From Flavobacteriales bacterium UBA7382 (GTDB lineage Bacteria > Bacteroidota > Bacteroidia > Flavobacteriales_D > Sanyastnellaceae): DNA of 25,037 nt. The stretch spans positions 2,741-27,777 of the forward strand of contig DKNS01000003.1 of NCBI GenBank assembly GCA_002469765.1, written 5' to 3'. This document shows, one piece after another, positions 8,239 through 16,303 of this stretch. Below the pieces are notes generated by a model, which was not told where the DNA came from, searched no databases, and saw only the letters and a program-made list of their open reading frames with translations. Made by a program: the position numbers and the translations under genes. The first letter of the stretch is position 1, and every line of letters starts with the position of its first letter.

Positions 8239-8246
8239 CAAAGCTA
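8239..8246 (-). promoter_or_regulatory. -7 box of the 193-aa hypothetical gene
   Basis: TAGCTTTG on the minus strand matches TAnnTTTG exactly and ends 10 nt before the ATG at 8228. No clear -33 element is seen at the expected spacing. Confidence 0.5.
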
Positions 8247-8298
8247 TTGGGCTTCAACATGCGTGAGGGGTGTGGTGTCATGAACGCTATCAACAGGG

Positions 8299-8307
8299 TT
8301 ATCCACA
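8299..8307 (+). promoter_or_regulatory. Perfect DnaA-box-like 9-mer in the divergent intergenic region
   Basis: TTATCCACA is identical to the strong DnaA-box consensus. It stands alone between the divergent hypothetical gene and pyrD, about 40 nt before the pyrD start. One box is not an origin. It could be a DnaA-regulated promoter site or a chance match. Confidence 0.35.
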
Positions 8308-8335
8308 ATGTGGGCGGCCTGCCGAAGGCGTGATT

Positions 8336-8343
8336 TAATTTTG
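8336..8343 (+). promoter_or_regulatory. -7 box of pyrD
   Basis: TAATTTTG matches TAnnTTTG exactly and ends 4 nt before the GTG start of pyrD. It supports that start and implies a leaderless or nearly leaderless transcript. Confidence 0.6.
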
Positions 8344-8347
8344 CTCT

Positions 8348-9373
8348 GTGTACCACAACGTCCTCAAACCCTTGTTTTTTTGGATGACCCCAGAGCGCGC
8401 CCACTACGCCGCCATGGACTGGTTTGTGCTCGCTTCACGCATTCCTGGGGTGTCGTGGTGGCTTCGTAGAAAAGTTCGCCAACAGAATGAGGGAAAGTCA
8501 ATTGAGGTGGCTGGATTAAAGTTTCCAAACAGGGTGGGTTTGGCTGCTGGATTCGACAAAGATGCGAAGTGGCTCGACGCATTGGCGTTGCTCGGCTTCG
8601 GGTTTGTAGAGATTGGGACGGTGACGCCGCGGGCGCAATCGGGCAACCCCAAGCCGAGGCTTTTTCGGTTGGTCGAAGACGAAGGTGTCCTCAACCGTAT
8701 GGGCTTCAACAACGAGGGTTTGGTGCCGGCCGTGGCGCGTTTGGTTCGCCGGCCTGATGGGCTTGTGGTGGGAGGCAACATAGGTAAGAACAAGATCACA
8801 CCCAACGACCGAGCCGCGGAGGACTACGTGGCATGCGTGGATGCCATGCATGCCCACGTGGATTACTTCGTGGTCAACGTGAGTTCACCTAATACGCCAG
8901 GATTGAGGGCGTTGCAAGACAAAGAGCCCCTGACATCTCTTTTGCGTGCTGTTGTGAAACGAAATGATGGTCATCCTGGCAGCCGTCCCGTGTTCTTGAA
9001 GATTGCGCCCGATTTGACCGACGGTCAATTGGACGACATCGTGGACATTGTATTGGGCGAGGGGGTCGATGGGGTGGTGGCCACCAACACCACCATTTCC
9101 AGAGACGACCTTGTGACAGACGCCGAGGCTGTCAGTGCCATGGGCCCAGGAGGCGTGAGCGGTGCACCCGTTCGCGAAAGAGCCACAGAGGTGGTTCGGT
9201 ATTTGGCTTCAAAAAGCCAAGGTCAATTCCCCATCATCGGGGTCGGCGGGGTCGACAGTGTGGAAGCCGCTCAGGAGAAGCTGGACGCAGGGGCCAGCCT
9301 CGTGCAGATCTATTCCGGCATGATTTACCAAGGGCCTGGCCTTCCAAGTCGGCTCGTGCAGGGATTGACCTGA
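8348..9373 (+). CDS. pyrD: Dihydroorotate dehydrogenase (quinone), class 2
   Basis: A 341-residue FMN enzyme that oxidises dihydroorotate to orotate with quinone as electron acceptor, in de novo pyrimidine synthesis at the inner membrane. The N-terminal helical extension (MYHNVLKPLFFWMTPERAHY) is the class 2 membrane-association segment. AAGFDKDAKW (66-75), the substrate loop NRMGFNNEG (116-124), the catalytic serine segment VNVSSPNTPGLRALQ (176-190) and the FMN phosphate-binding IIGVGGVDS (297-305) are all present. The start is the GTG at 8348, because class 2 homology begins there and the promoter box sits 4 nt upstream. It ends 9 nt from the stop of the convergent MBL gene. Confidence 0.96.
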   Translation: MYHNVLKPLFFWMTPERAHYAAMDWFVLASRIPGVSWWLRRKVRQQNEGKSIEVAGLKFPNRVGLAAGFDKDAKWLDALALLGFGFVEIGTVTPRAQSGNPKPRLFRLVEDEGVLNRMGFNNEGLVPAVARLVRRPDGLVVGGNIGKNKITPNDRAAEDYVACVDAMHAHVDYFVVNVSSPNTPGLRALQDKEPLTSLLRAVVKRNDGHPGSRPVFLKIAPDLTDGQLDDIVDIVLGEGVDGVVATNTTISRDDLVTDAEAVSAMGPGGVSGAPVRERATEVVRYLASKSQGQFPIIGVGGVDSVEAAQEKLDAGASLVQIYSGMIYQGPGLPSRLVQGLT

Positions 9374-9382
9374 GATCCATAC

Positions 9383-10255
9383 TCAGGACCGGCCATGGAG
9401 CTCGTTCCAGGTCGGGGCGGCTTGGTGAAGTCGAACGCCTTTTTCCGTGCAATGGACCGTGCAGGCGGCGTTCACGGCGTCGTGCTCGAGAAACAGGGTC
9501 CATTCTTCCGTGGCCGCCGTCTCCAGGAACAGCTTTTTTTCTTCCAACGTGAGCAAGGGGCGCGTGTCGTACCCCATAACGTAGGCCAAAGGGATGTGCC
9601 CCGTGCTTGGAAGCAAATCGGCCATGAAGGCCGTGGTCTTGCCTTGGTCGTGCCTGAGCAGCGGGATCATTTGGCTTTCAGTGTGGCCATCTGCGAAGAA
9701 AATGTCCCACCCTTCGATACCCATGGCGTTCCTTGTCACACGTCCTGTGCGCTGCACCATTCGCAACTGCCCTGAGGCTTGCAAAGGATGGAGGTTGTCG
9801 GACAAGAACGACGCTTTTTCCCGTGCATTGGGGTTCATGGCCCAATCCCAGTGCGCGTCATTGCTCCAAAACGTCGCATTGGGGAAGGCCGGGACGAATT
9901 GGCCGTCGGGTCTGCGGATCACGGCACCGCCCACATGGTCGAAATGCAGATGTGTCAAAAACACGTCGGTGATGTCTTCCCTCGAGAACCCGACTTGCGC
10001 CAGACTCGTGTCCAGGCTGTGAGCCCCATGCAGGTGGTAGTGGCTGAAAAATTTCTCCGATTGTTTGTTGCCAATGCCGCAATCGATGAGAACCAGGCGG
10101 TCCTCCACCTCCACCAACAAGGAGCGCATGGCCCACGTGCACAAATTCTGGCTGTCTGCCGGGTTGGTCCTGGACCAAAGTTGCTTGGGAACAACCCCAA
10201 ACATGGCCCCGCCGTCCAGTTTGAAATTCCCCGTGTGAATCGTGTGAAAGCGCAT
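9383..10255 (-). CDS. MBL-fold metallo-hydrolase
   Basis: A 290-residue metallo-beta-lactamase-fold protein. The metal-binding motif THLHFDHVGG gives H102, H104, D106 and H107; a downstream FADGHTESQM supplies the next histidine and MADLLPST the bridging-Asp region. The start MRFHTIHTGNFKLDGGAMFG is typical of a Bacteroidota MBL subgroup. The substrate is unknown; lactonase-like or other ester hydrolysis is possible. The frame is open upstream to 10315, but the ATG at 10255 is preferred because homology begins there and a near-consensus -7 box lies 4 nt before it. The longer form would also overlap the purB start. No signal peptide is seen, so it is probably cytoplasmic. Confidence 0.85.
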   Translation of the reverse strand: MRFHTIHTGNFKLDGGAMFGVVPKQLWSRTNPADSQNLCTWAMRSLLVEVEDRLVLIDCGIGNKQSEKFFSHYHLHGAHSLDTSLAQVGFSREDITDVFLTHLHFDHVGGAVIRRPDGQFVPAFPNATFWSNDAHWDWAMNPNAREKASFLSDNLHPLQASGQLRMVQRTGRVTRNAMGIEGWDIFFADGHTESQMIPLLRHDQGKTTAFMADLLPSTGHIPLAYVMGYDTRPLLTLEEKKLFLETAATEEWTLFLEHDAVNAACTVHCTEKGVRLHQAAPTWNELHGRS

Positions 10256-10259
10256 GGTG

Positions 10260-10267
10260 GAAAGGTA
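10260..10267 (-). promoter_or_regulatory. Probable -7 box of the MBL hydrolase gene
   Basis: TACCTTTC on the minus strand differs from TAnnTTTG only at the last base and ends 4 nt before the ATG at 10255. This is the same spacing as at pyrD and the DAHP synthase gene. Confidence 0.45.
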
Positions 10268-10288
10268 TGATGGCCCAGGTGAGTTCAG

Positions 10289-10296
10289 TACATTTG
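10289..10296 (+). promoter_or_regulatory. -7 box of purB
   Basis: TACATTTG matches TAnnTTTG exactly, 17 nt upstream of the purB ATG. Unlike its neighbours, purB would therefore have a short leader. No clear -33 TTTG is present. Confidence 0.5.
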
Positions 10297-10313
10297 ACCT
10301 TTGATTCACGCCC

Positions 10314-11663
10314 ATGCTTGACGCCCTTTCTCCCGTCGACGGACGCTACCGGAGACACACCCAAACCCTCGCCACCTGGCTGTCTGAACAAGGACTCATC
10401 CAGCACCGTGTTGAGGTGGAAGTGGAATACTTCCTGGAGCTGGTGAAAATCCTGCCCCAGTTGGCCGATTTCCCCCAAGACAAAGTGGACGCCCTCCGGG
10501 CCGTGCACCTCGAATTTTCAGCCCAAGACGCCCAATGGGTGAAAGACCAGGAGCGCACCACCAACCACGATGTGAAAGCGGTCGAATACTTCGTGAAAGA
10601 CGCGATGGACAAGTTGGGCGTGGGGGCGTGGAAAGAGTTTGTCCACTTCGGGCTGACATCCCAAGACGTCAACAACACCGCGATTCCGCTGTCGCTGAAG
10701 CGCGCCACAGAAGGGGAGGTGTTGCCTTTGTTGGACGAGGTGGTCTCTGACTTGTCTCGCTTGGCCTTGGAATGGAAAGATGTGCCGATGTTGGCACGGA
10801 CGCACGGGCAGCCAGCGTCACCCGTGACCCTGGGGAAAGAGCTCCAGGTGTTCGTGGAGCGCTTGCGCAGCCAGCGAGTTGGACTTGCCAACGCTGTGTA
10901 TGCCGCCAAGTTTGGCGGAGCCACAGGGCAATTCAACGCACACCGGGTGGCCTACCCGGAGGTGGATTGGCCGGCATTCGGTCAAACCTTTGTGGAGGCC
11001 AAGCTGGGTCTGATTCGTACGCCGTTGACCACCCAGGTTGAGCCCTACGACCATCTCGCTGCATGGTGCGACGCCTTGCGTCGCATCCACACCGTACTTA
11101 TCGATTTGGACCGCGATCTGTGGACGTACATTTCCATGGACTACTTCAAGCAGAAGATTGTGGCTGGAGAAGTGGGGTCGTCGGCGATGCCGCACAAGGT
11201 GAATCCGATTGATTTTGAGAACAGCGAAGGAAACCTGGGTGTGGCCAATGCCTTGTTGGCCCATTTCGCCGAGAAACTGCCCATTTCCCGCCTGCAGCGA
11301 GACTTGACTGACAGCACCGTGATGCGCAACCTCGGCGTGCCTCTTGGCCACAGCGTCATCGCCATGAATGCCACAAGGAAAGGGTTGGGCAAGTTGGTGT
11401 TGAATGCAGACAAAATCGCAGCTGACTTGGACGCCAATTGGGCTGTCGTAGCCGAAGCCATTCAAACCATCCTGAGGCGGGAGGCCTACCCACAACCGTA
11501 CGAGGCCCTGAAGGCCCTGACCCGGACCAACAGCACGATCAACCAAACGGTGTTGCGTGAATTTGTGGATGGGTTGGACGTGTCTGACGCTGTCAAGGCT
11601 GAGCTCAAGGCCATCACCCCGGCGAATTACCTAGGATTCGCCTCCGACCTGGTGCGCGGATGA
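10314..11663 (+). CDS. purB: Adenylosuccinate lyase
   Basis: A 449-residue lyase of the fumarase/aspartase superfamily. It catalyses two fumarate-releasing steps: SAICAR to AICAR in IMP synthesis, and adenylosuccinate to AMP. The N-terminus LDALSPVDGRY, the TTNHDVKAVEYF block, the TSQDVNNTA region, the histidine motif ARTHGQPASP (H164) and the flexible catalytic signature loop SSAMPHKVNPIDFEN (around residue 290) are as in the bacterial PurB subgroup related to the E. coli enzyme. Length is normal. Its TGA overlaps the ATG of the ABC transporter gene as ATGA (11660-11663), so purB heads a short operon with envelope genes. Confidence 0.97.
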   Translation: MLDALSPVDGRYRRHTQTLATWLSEQGLIQHRVEVEVEYFLELVKILPQLADFPQDKVDALRAVHLEFSAQDAQWVKDQERTTNHDVKAVEYFVKDAMDKLGVGAWKEFVHFGLTSQDVNNTAIPLSLKRATEGEVLPLLDEVVSDLSRLALEWKDVPMLARTHGQPASPVTLGKELQVFVERLRSQRVGLANAVYAAKFGGATGQFNAHRVAYPEVDWPAFGQTFVEAKLGLIRTPLTTQVEPYDHLAAWCDALRRIHTVLIDLDRDLWTYISMDYFKQKIVAGEVGSSAMPHKVNPIDFENSEGNLGVANALLAHFAEKLPISRLQRDLTDSTVMRNLGVPLGHSVIAMNATRKGLGKLVLNADKIAADLDANWAVVAEAIQTILRREAYPQPYEALKALTRTNSTINQTVLREFVDGLDVSDAVKAELKAITPANYLGFASDLVRG

Positions 11664-13471
11664 GGTCCGTCTGGACCCTGCTCCCGCTGATTCGTTACCA
11701 ACGAAGCCAAGTGCTGTTGGTGGGGGCGCTCCATGCCCTGAGCGCCGTACTTTCCTTGTTCACGTTCCTGTCGGTGGTGCCTTTCTTGCGCATCTTGTTT
11801 GGGGCTGTGTCCATTGCCGGGTCCCAAGATGGGGTGCTCGCTTGGGTCAGCCTCGGGTTCGATGAATTTGTTCAATCGGAAGGCGCCTCGGTCGCCCTTG
11901 CGGTCTTGTGCAGTGCGATGGTGGTGTTGGCACTCCTGAAAAATGCCGTGCAATACGCGGCCCTTTATGTCATGGCGGGCATCCGCACGGGGGTCAGTCG
12001 AGATTTGAGGCAGGACCTCTACGGCAAACTCATGTCCATGCCCATGGCGTGGTTCTCCGAGTCCAAACGCGGGGATGTCATGAGCCGGTTCACCCACGAC
12101 TTGATGGAGGTTGAGCACTCCGTCATTGGGTCGTTGGAGGCGCTGTTGAAGTCGCCGCTCATGATCATGGTGAGCTTGATCACGTTGTTGGCCCTGAGTT
12201 GGGAGTTGACGCTGTTTGCATTTGTACTGTTGCCAGTCACGGGCGCGCTGATCAGCCGTTGGTCCAAACGGCTCAAGCGCCATGCTCAAAAGGGAAAAGA
12301 AGAGCTCGGTCAGTTGGTGACGGTGTTGGAAGAAACCTTGTTGGGCATGCGCATCGTGAAGGCGTTCAATGCCGAAGGGCAGTTCACAGAATCCTTTTCC
12401 AAACGGAATCACGGTCATTTCAAAGCGATGCGGAGGATGCACCGCCGCGAGAGCATGTCTTCGCCGATGAGCGAGGTCATCTCGTTGTCGGTCATGGCAC
12501 TCCTTTTGGCCTACGGCGGGTCGCTCGTGCTGGCAGGGGATTCAGCGTTGTCGGGGGATTGGTTCATCGGTTACTTGGTGGTTTTTTCCCAAATCATCCC
12601 ACCCGCGCGGTCTCTGGCCGACGGGTACTTTCGTGTCTCTAAGGGTGTGGCTTCCCTGGATCGGCTGAACGAGTTGTTTGAGATTTCTTGGTCTCGTGAA
12701 TCCGATTTGGGAGAGGCAGGAGCCGAGGCCCCCACCTGCAGGAAAGCGTTGGTTTTCGAAGATGTGGTGTACCGTTACCCTGAACAAGACGCGCCGGCCT
12801 TGAATGGTCTGAACCTCACGATTCCGGTGGGCCAAGTGGTGGCCCTTGTAGGGCTCTCGGGGTCTGGCAAGACCACGGCCGGGCACATGCTTAGCAAGTT
12901 TGCCAACCCGGACGAGGGCACGCTTTGGGTGGACGACACCGACTTAAGGTCGGTTTCAGGCCGTGCGTGGCGGGCCAAATTGGCGGTGGTCACCCAAGAC
13001 GCCCTGCTGTTCCACGGGTCCATTGCTGAGAACATTGTGCTGGGCGACGACTTCCCCGATTGGGAGCGGATGCGCGGTGCCGCTGAAGCGGCGCATGTGC
13101 TGGAGTTTGCAGAGGCTCTGCCTGAAGGGTTGGACGCCAAGGTGGGTGACAGCGGAGGCAAACTCAGTGGAGGCCAGCGTCAACGTGTGGCGTTGGCCCG
13201 GGCTTTATACCGAGATGCCGACGTGCTGCTGTTGGACGAAGCGACATCTGCATTGGACGCGAGCTCCGAGTCGCTTGTACAACAGGCGCTGGAACAAGCT
13301 GTCAAGGGCAAGACTGTTGTGGTCATAGCCCACCGCATGTCGACCATTCGAGAGGCCGACAAGATCGCTGTGCTTGAAGGTGGTCAGGTGGTTGAGCAGG
13401 GCACGCACGACGAGTTGCTTGCCATGAAAGGGCGTTATGCCGAGTTGGATCAACTGCAACGGGGAGGTTGA
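11660..13471 (+). CDS. MsbA-like ABC exporter (fused membrane and ATPase domains)
   Basis: A 603-residue half-transporter. Residues ~1-330 carry the six-helix exporter domain, with clear hydrophobic stretches such as LHALSAVLSLFTFLSVVPFL. Residues ~365-600 are the ATPase: Walker A GLSGSGKTT with K404, signature LSGGQRQR from 502, Walker B VLLLDEATSALD with D526 and E527, and the switch histidine in VIAHRMST. The architecture and the neighbouring glycosyltransferase suggest export or flipping of a lipid-linked glycan or lipid A core, as in MsbA, but a drug or peptide exporter is possible. Translation is probably coupled to purB through the ATGA overlap. Confidence 0.9.
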   Translation: MRSVWTLLPLIRYQRSQVLLVGALHALSAVLSLFTFLSVVPFLRILFGAVSIAGSQDGVLAWVSLGFDEFVQSEGASVALAVLCSAMVVLALLKNAVQYAALYVMAGIRTGVSRDLRQDLYGKLMSMPMAWFSESKRGDVMSRFTHDLMEVEHSVIGSLEALLKSPLMIMVSLITLLALSWELTLFAFVLLPVTGALISRWSKRLKRHAQKGKEELGQLVTVLEETLLGMRIVKAFNAEGQFTESFSKRNHGHFKAMRRMHRRESMSSPMSEVISLSVMALLLAYGGSLVLAGDSALSGDWFIGYLVVFSQIIPPARSLADGYFRVSKGVASLDRLNELFEISWSRESDLGEAGAEAPTCRKALVFEDVVYRYPEQDAPALNGLNLTIPVGQVVALVGLSGSGKTTAGHMLSKFANPDEGTLWVDDTDLRSVSGRAWRAKLAVVTQDALLFHGSIAENIVLGDDFPDWERMRGAAEAAHVLEFAEALPEGLDAKVGDSGGKLSGGQRQRVALARALYRDADVLLLDEATSALDASSESLVQQALEQAVKGKTVVVIAHRMSTIREADKIAVLEGGQVVEQGTHDELLAMKGRYAELDQLQRGG

Positions 13472-13476
13472 GCGCC

Positions 13477-14352
13477 ATGTTTGTTTCCGGATTCACCTTC
13501 ATCAACCAAGCTGTCAGATTCGACTATCCCATCGTCGAGGCGATTCTGAGCATCTTGCCCATTTGCGACGAGGTTGTGGTGGCGGTGGGCGACGCGCAGG
13601 ACGGGACACGTGCTTTGATAGAGGACATCGACTCGGATAAGATTCGCATCGTCGACACCGTGTGGGACCACTCGTTGCGCGCAGGTGGGCGGGTGCTGGC
13701 TGTGGAAACGGACAAGGCCTACGCCCACATTTCACCTGATGCAGACTGGGCTGTGTACATCCAAGGCGATGAAGTGCTGCACGAAAGAGACTTGCCCCGC
13801 ATTCGGGAGGCCATGGAAAGGTTGCTTCCTCGTCACGATGTGGACGGACTGTTGTTCGATTACAAGCATTTCTACGGCTCGTATGACTTTGTCGGGGCGT
13901 CTGACCGCTGGTATGCACACGAGGTGCGTGTGGTCCGTGCGGTTCCTTCCGTGCAGTCGTTTCGAGACGCACAAGGATTCCGGATCCGAGACAACGAGCC
14001 CCTCCGGGTTCTTCCGGTGGACGCCACCGTATACCACTATGGTTGGGTCAAGCCGCCGCAGGTGATGCAGGCCAAGCGGGTGCAGTTCAACAAGCTTTGG
14101 CACAGCGACGAATGGGTGGAAGCGCATGTGGTCGGTCCGGAGTCGTTTTCTTACGAGGATCACATCCGGTCGCTGAACCCATTCGAGGGGCCCCATCCTC
14201 AAGTGATGCTGCGCAGGGTGGCGGCAATGAATTGGACGTTTTCTTTCGACCCGTCCCAGAACCGATGGACCTTGAAAGAGCGGCTGAAGTCGCTGGCCAA
14301 AAAGTTGGGCATGAATCCCAACTACGCCAATTACAAATTGCTTCGGCGCTGA
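13477..14352 (+). CDS. Glycosyltransferase family 2-like protein
   Basis: A 291-residue protein that begins MFVSGFTFINQAVRFDYPIVE and has the pattern of a GT-A glycosyltransferase: a strand-rich N-terminal half (CDEVVVAVGDAQDGT), ADWAVYIQGDEVLHERDL with an acidic QGDE at 96-99 in the place of the metal-binding DxD, and a basic C-terminus. The frame could start at a TTG at 13468, but the ATG at 13477 is preferred because a GGGGAGG ribosome-binding sequence (13461-13467) sits 9 nt upstream and homology begins there. It lies 5 nt after the ABC exporter stop. The likely role is sugar addition to a cell-surface glycan; donor and acceptor are unknown. Confidence 0.75.
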   Translation: MFVSGFTFINQAVRFDYPIVEAILSILPICDEVVVAVGDAQDGTRALIEDIDSDKIRIVDTVWDHSLRAGGRVLAVETDKAYAHISPDADWAVYIQGDEVLHERDLPRIREAMERLLPRHDVDGLLFDYKHFYGSYDFVGASDRWYAHEVRVVRAVPSVQSFRDAQGFRIRDNEPLRVLPVDATVYHYGWVKPPQVMQAKRVQFNKLWHSDEWVEAHVVGPESFSYEDHIRSLNPFEGPHPQVMLRRVAAMNWTFSFDPSQNRWTLKERLKSLAKKLGMNPNYANYKLLRR

Positions 14353-14353
14353 A

Positions 14354-14388
14354 GGGACGGCGCTCAGACTCCTTAATTGCGCCGTCTT
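14354..14388 (+). terminator. Candidate terminator after the purB/exporter/glycosyltransferase run
   Basis: A perfect 8-bp inverted repeat GACGGCGC (14356-14363) / GCGCCGTC (14379-14386), extendable by two G-T pairs, lies just 3 nt past the glycosyltransferase stop. The 3' tail (TTGTC) is a poor U-tract, so termination may be partial. Confidence 0.5.
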
Positions 14389-14401
14389 GTCAAAATTGAC
14401 C

Positions 14402-14409
14402 CACATTTG
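14402..14409 (+). promoter_or_regulatory. Possible -7 box of the DUF983 gene
   Basis: CACATTTG differs from TAnnTTTG at the first base and ends 3 nt before the ATG at 14413. It follows the candidate terminator, which suits an independent promoter for the DUF983 gene. Confidence 0.3.
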
Positions 14410-14412
14410 TCC

Positions 14413-14796
14413 ATGACTCGGCTGACCTGGATGCTCCGAAACCGATGTCCCCAATGCGGGAAGACCCATTTGTTTGTGGAACCCAATGCGTACAAGCTTC
14501 GAACCACGGCCCACATGCACAAAGGGTGCACCACATGTGGAGAAGACTTCGAGCGGGAGCCGGGCTTCTATTTTGGGGCGGCCTACGTCAGTTATGCCCT
14601 GACTGTCGCCCTCTGGGTGGCGGTGCTTGTCGCGATGATCGCGTTCGACGCGTGGGGGTGGATCGAGTTTGGCATGTTCACCCATCCGGGCACCTACCTG
14701 ACCACAGGGTGCACCCTGTTGTTGGCGCTGATGCCTCCGATTTACCGGTTGAGTCGGTCCATCTGGCTTTCGATCTTCACAAAAAATCGGGCATGA
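14413..14796 (+). CDS. DUF983 zinc-ribbon membrane protein
   Basis: A 127-residue protein. The N-terminal half has two Cys-x-x-Cys pairs, C12/C15 in NRCPQCG and C39/C42 in GCTTCGEDF, which look like a small zinc ribbon. The REPGFYFGAAYVSYAL motif leads into two hydrophobic segments (about 56-80 and 92-115). This is the DUF983 pattern, a family of unknown role sometimes found near respiratory genes. The frame is open upstream to a TTG at 14377, but the ATG at 14413 is preferred because the extra codons run through the hairpin region. It is followed at once by a strong hairpin. Confidence 0.85.
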   Translation: MTRLTWMLRNRCPQCGKTHLFVEPNAYKLRTTAHMHKGCTTCGEDFEREPGFYFGAAYVSYALTVALWVAVLVAMIAFDAWGWIEFGMFTHPGTYLTTGCTLLLALMPPIYRLSRSIWLSIFTKNRA

Positions 14797-14830
14797 AAAA
14801 AGGGACCCTCACGTTTGAGCGTCCCTTTCA
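14797..14830. terminator. Bidirectional terminator between the DUF983 and DAHP synthase genes
   Basis: The stem AAAGGGAC (14799-14806) / GTCCCTTT (14821-14828) has an inner CTCA/TGAG pair and a 4-nt loop. The minus-strand tail is a run of six Ts, so it is best as a terminator for the DAHP synthase transcript; it is also 3 nt past the DUF983 stop on the plus strand. The remaining 14829-14962 stretch holds a 9-base A run and a weak GCAAAAG/CTTTGGC hairpin but no gene that I can support. Confidence 0.75.
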
Positions 14831-14962
14831 AACCAAATCGCCTGATTCATTGCGCCGTTGACAGCGCATTAACCAAAACCGAATTCCTATACCGGTGCAG
14901 GTTGCAAAAGGTTACACTTTGGCAAAAAAAAACATCATTTCCCCAGCGAGGCCAGGTTGCTT

Positions 14963-16075
14963 TCAGGCTTGTTTCGAGCGCTCCATGTCGGCCTCGTCCC
15001 CTTGAACGCGGATGCTTTCCTCGTGCACTGAGGCCAAAATTTTGGACAGAAAGTCGTGGTTCAACCCCATTTGACTTGCCCAATCCAAACGGCTTTTTAC
15101 GATGTCCCGCCATCGCGCGACGCTCAGAAGGGACCACTTGTTTTTGTGTTTCAAGGCGCCGATCTCGCGGGCCAGGGTCATTCGCTTGTCCAACATGTGC
15201 AACAGCTGCTCGTCCACGCTGTCGACTTGGAGCCGAAGGGCGTCCAAAGACTCTTGTGCTTTGTCGTTGACGACATGTTGGACAGGCACGTCCAATTGAG
15301 AGAGCAACCGGTCCAGTGCCTCGGGCGTGATTTGTTGCTCCGCGTCGCTCAGGGCGTGTTCAGGGGAAGGGTGGCTTTCAATCATAAGCCCTTCCATCCC
15401 GAGGTTCATGGCCCGCTGGGCGATGTCCTGCAGGTGTTCTGACTTGCCAGAGATGTGGGAGGGGTCACAAAAGAGCGGAACCTCAGGCATCTCAGACCTC
15501 AGTGCGATTGGGATTTCCCACATGGGGGCGTTGCGGAATTCATGGCTACCGTAGCTTGAAAAGCCACGGTGCAATCCACAGACCTGCCCTCGAGTGCACG
15601 TGGCCACACGTTCCAATGCTCCAATCCACAATTTCAAATCCGCATGCATGGGGTTTTTCACCATGACCAAGAGGTCGGTGCCCTTCAATGCTTCGGCAAT
15701 CGCTTGGACGGCGAATGGACTCACGGTGGTGCGTGCGCCAATCCAAACGGCAGAGATGCCTGCGTGAAGGATCTTCTCCACGTGTTCTGGCGTCGCGACC
15801 TCTGTGATCGCCTTGAGGCCGGTCGTTTCCTCGGCTTCCATAAGCCAAGGCAAGGCCTGTTCACCCAGTCCTTCGAATGAATTGGGCCGAGTGCGTGGCT
15901 TCCAAACGCCTGCGCGGAACAACTGCACCTGTCCACCCTTGGCCAGGGATTTGGCCGTGGTCAGCACTTGTTCTCTCGATTCCGCGCTGCACGGGCCGGC
16001 CACCACCACAGGACGTTTTTCTTGTCCAAAAAGGTTGTCGGTTGAGAAGCGGGCAGACGGGTTTCCATGAACCAT
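14963..16075 (-). CDS. Bifunctional DAHP synthase / chorismate mutase
   Basis: A 370-residue fusion acting at two points of aromatic amino acid synthesis. Residues ~1-262 are a class I beta-type 3-deoxy-7-phosphoheptulonate synthase: VVVAGPCSAES with metal-ligand C29, WKPRTRPNSFEGLG (59-72), VMVKNPM, DPSHISGK with H206, and MIESHPSP with E233. Residues ~275-360 are an AroQ-type helical chorismate mutase (LDALRLQVDSVDEQLLHMLD then KRMTLAREIGALK). This order, synthase first and mutase last, is known in Bacteroidota, where the mutase domain mediates feedback inhibition by prephenate. The ATG at 16075 is supported by a perfect -7 box 4 nt upstream. The gene is monocistronic. Confidence 0.95.
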   Translation of the reverse strand: MVHGNPSARFSTDNLFGQEKRPVVVAGPCSAESREQVLTTAKSLAKGGQVQLFRAGVWKPRTRPNSFEGLGEQALPWLMEAEETTGLKAITEVATPEHVEKILHAGISAVWIGARTTVSPFAVQAIAEALKGTDLLVMVKNPMHADLKLWIGALERVATCTRGQVCGLHRGFSSYGSHEFRNAPMWEIPIALRSEMPEVPLFCDPSHISGKSEHLQDIAQRAMNLGMEGLMIESHPSPEHALSDAEQQITPEALDRLLSQLDVPVQHVVNDKAQESLDALRLQVDSVDEQLLHMLDKRMTLAREIGALKHKNKWSLLSVARWRDIVKSRLDWASQMGLNHDFLSKILASVHEESIRVQGDEADMERSKQA

Positions 16076-16079
16076 GAAT

Positions 16080-16087
16080 CAAAAGTA
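16080..16087 (-). promoter_or_regulatory. -7 box of the DAHP synthase/chorismate mutase gene
   Basis: TACTTTTG on the minus strand matches TAnnTTTG exactly and ends 4 nt before the ATG at 16075, predicting a leaderless mRNA. Confidence 0.6.
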
Positions 16088-16146
16088 CGGGCAGATGGCA
16101 CGGTCGCCCTGTTTGTCGCCACAAAAGGACAAGTTTCAGGCACAAG

Positions 16147-16174
16147 AAAGCCCCGGCGCATGCACCGAGGCTTT
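16147..16174 (-). terminator. Terminator downstream of tRNA-Leu(CAG)
   Basis: The inverted repeat AAAGCC..CGG / CCG..GGCTTT (one mismatch, 8-nt loop) begins 5 nt past the tRNA 3' end. The minus-strand tail is CTTTCTTG, a moderate U-tract. Confidence 0.65.
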
Positions 16175-16179
16175 TGCAG

Positions 16180-16261
16180 TACCCAGAACTGGACTCGAAC
16201 CAGCACGCCCGAAGGCACAGCCGCCTGAAGACTGCGCGTCTACCAATTTCGCCACCTGGGT
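16180..16261 (-). tRNA. tRNA-Leu (anticodon CAG)
   Basis: The minus strand folds as a class II tRNA: acceptor ACCCAGG/TCTGGGT, D-arm GCG...CGC with GGTAGA, anticodon stem CAGTC/GGCTG around loop TTCAGGC (anticodon CAG), a long variable arm, and T-arm CTGG-TTCGAGT-CCAG. The discriminator is A and CCA is not encoded. It lies 42 nt after the stop of the CstB-like gene on the same strand and has its own promoter box at 16274-16281. Confidence 0.95.
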
Positions 16262-16273
16262 AAGCGAAGGCCG

Positions 16274-16281
16274 CAAAGGTA
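16274..16281 (-). promoter_or_regulatory. -7 box of tRNA-Leu(CAG)
   Basis: TACCTTTG on the minus strand matches TAnnTTTG exactly, 12 nt before the tRNA 5' end. No matching -33 element is seen. Read-through from the upstream sulfur operon is also possible because no terminator intervenes. Confidence 0.55.
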
Positions 16282-16303
16282 ACGCATCGGTCTTGAAGTC
16301 ATC

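Noticed and set aside
14829..14962. AT-richer gap with a 9-base A run and a weak hairpin, considered as a small RNA
   Set aside because: No promoter with both elements and no known RNA fold. It is most simply the 3' untranslated region of the DAHP synthase transcript before the bidirectional terminator.
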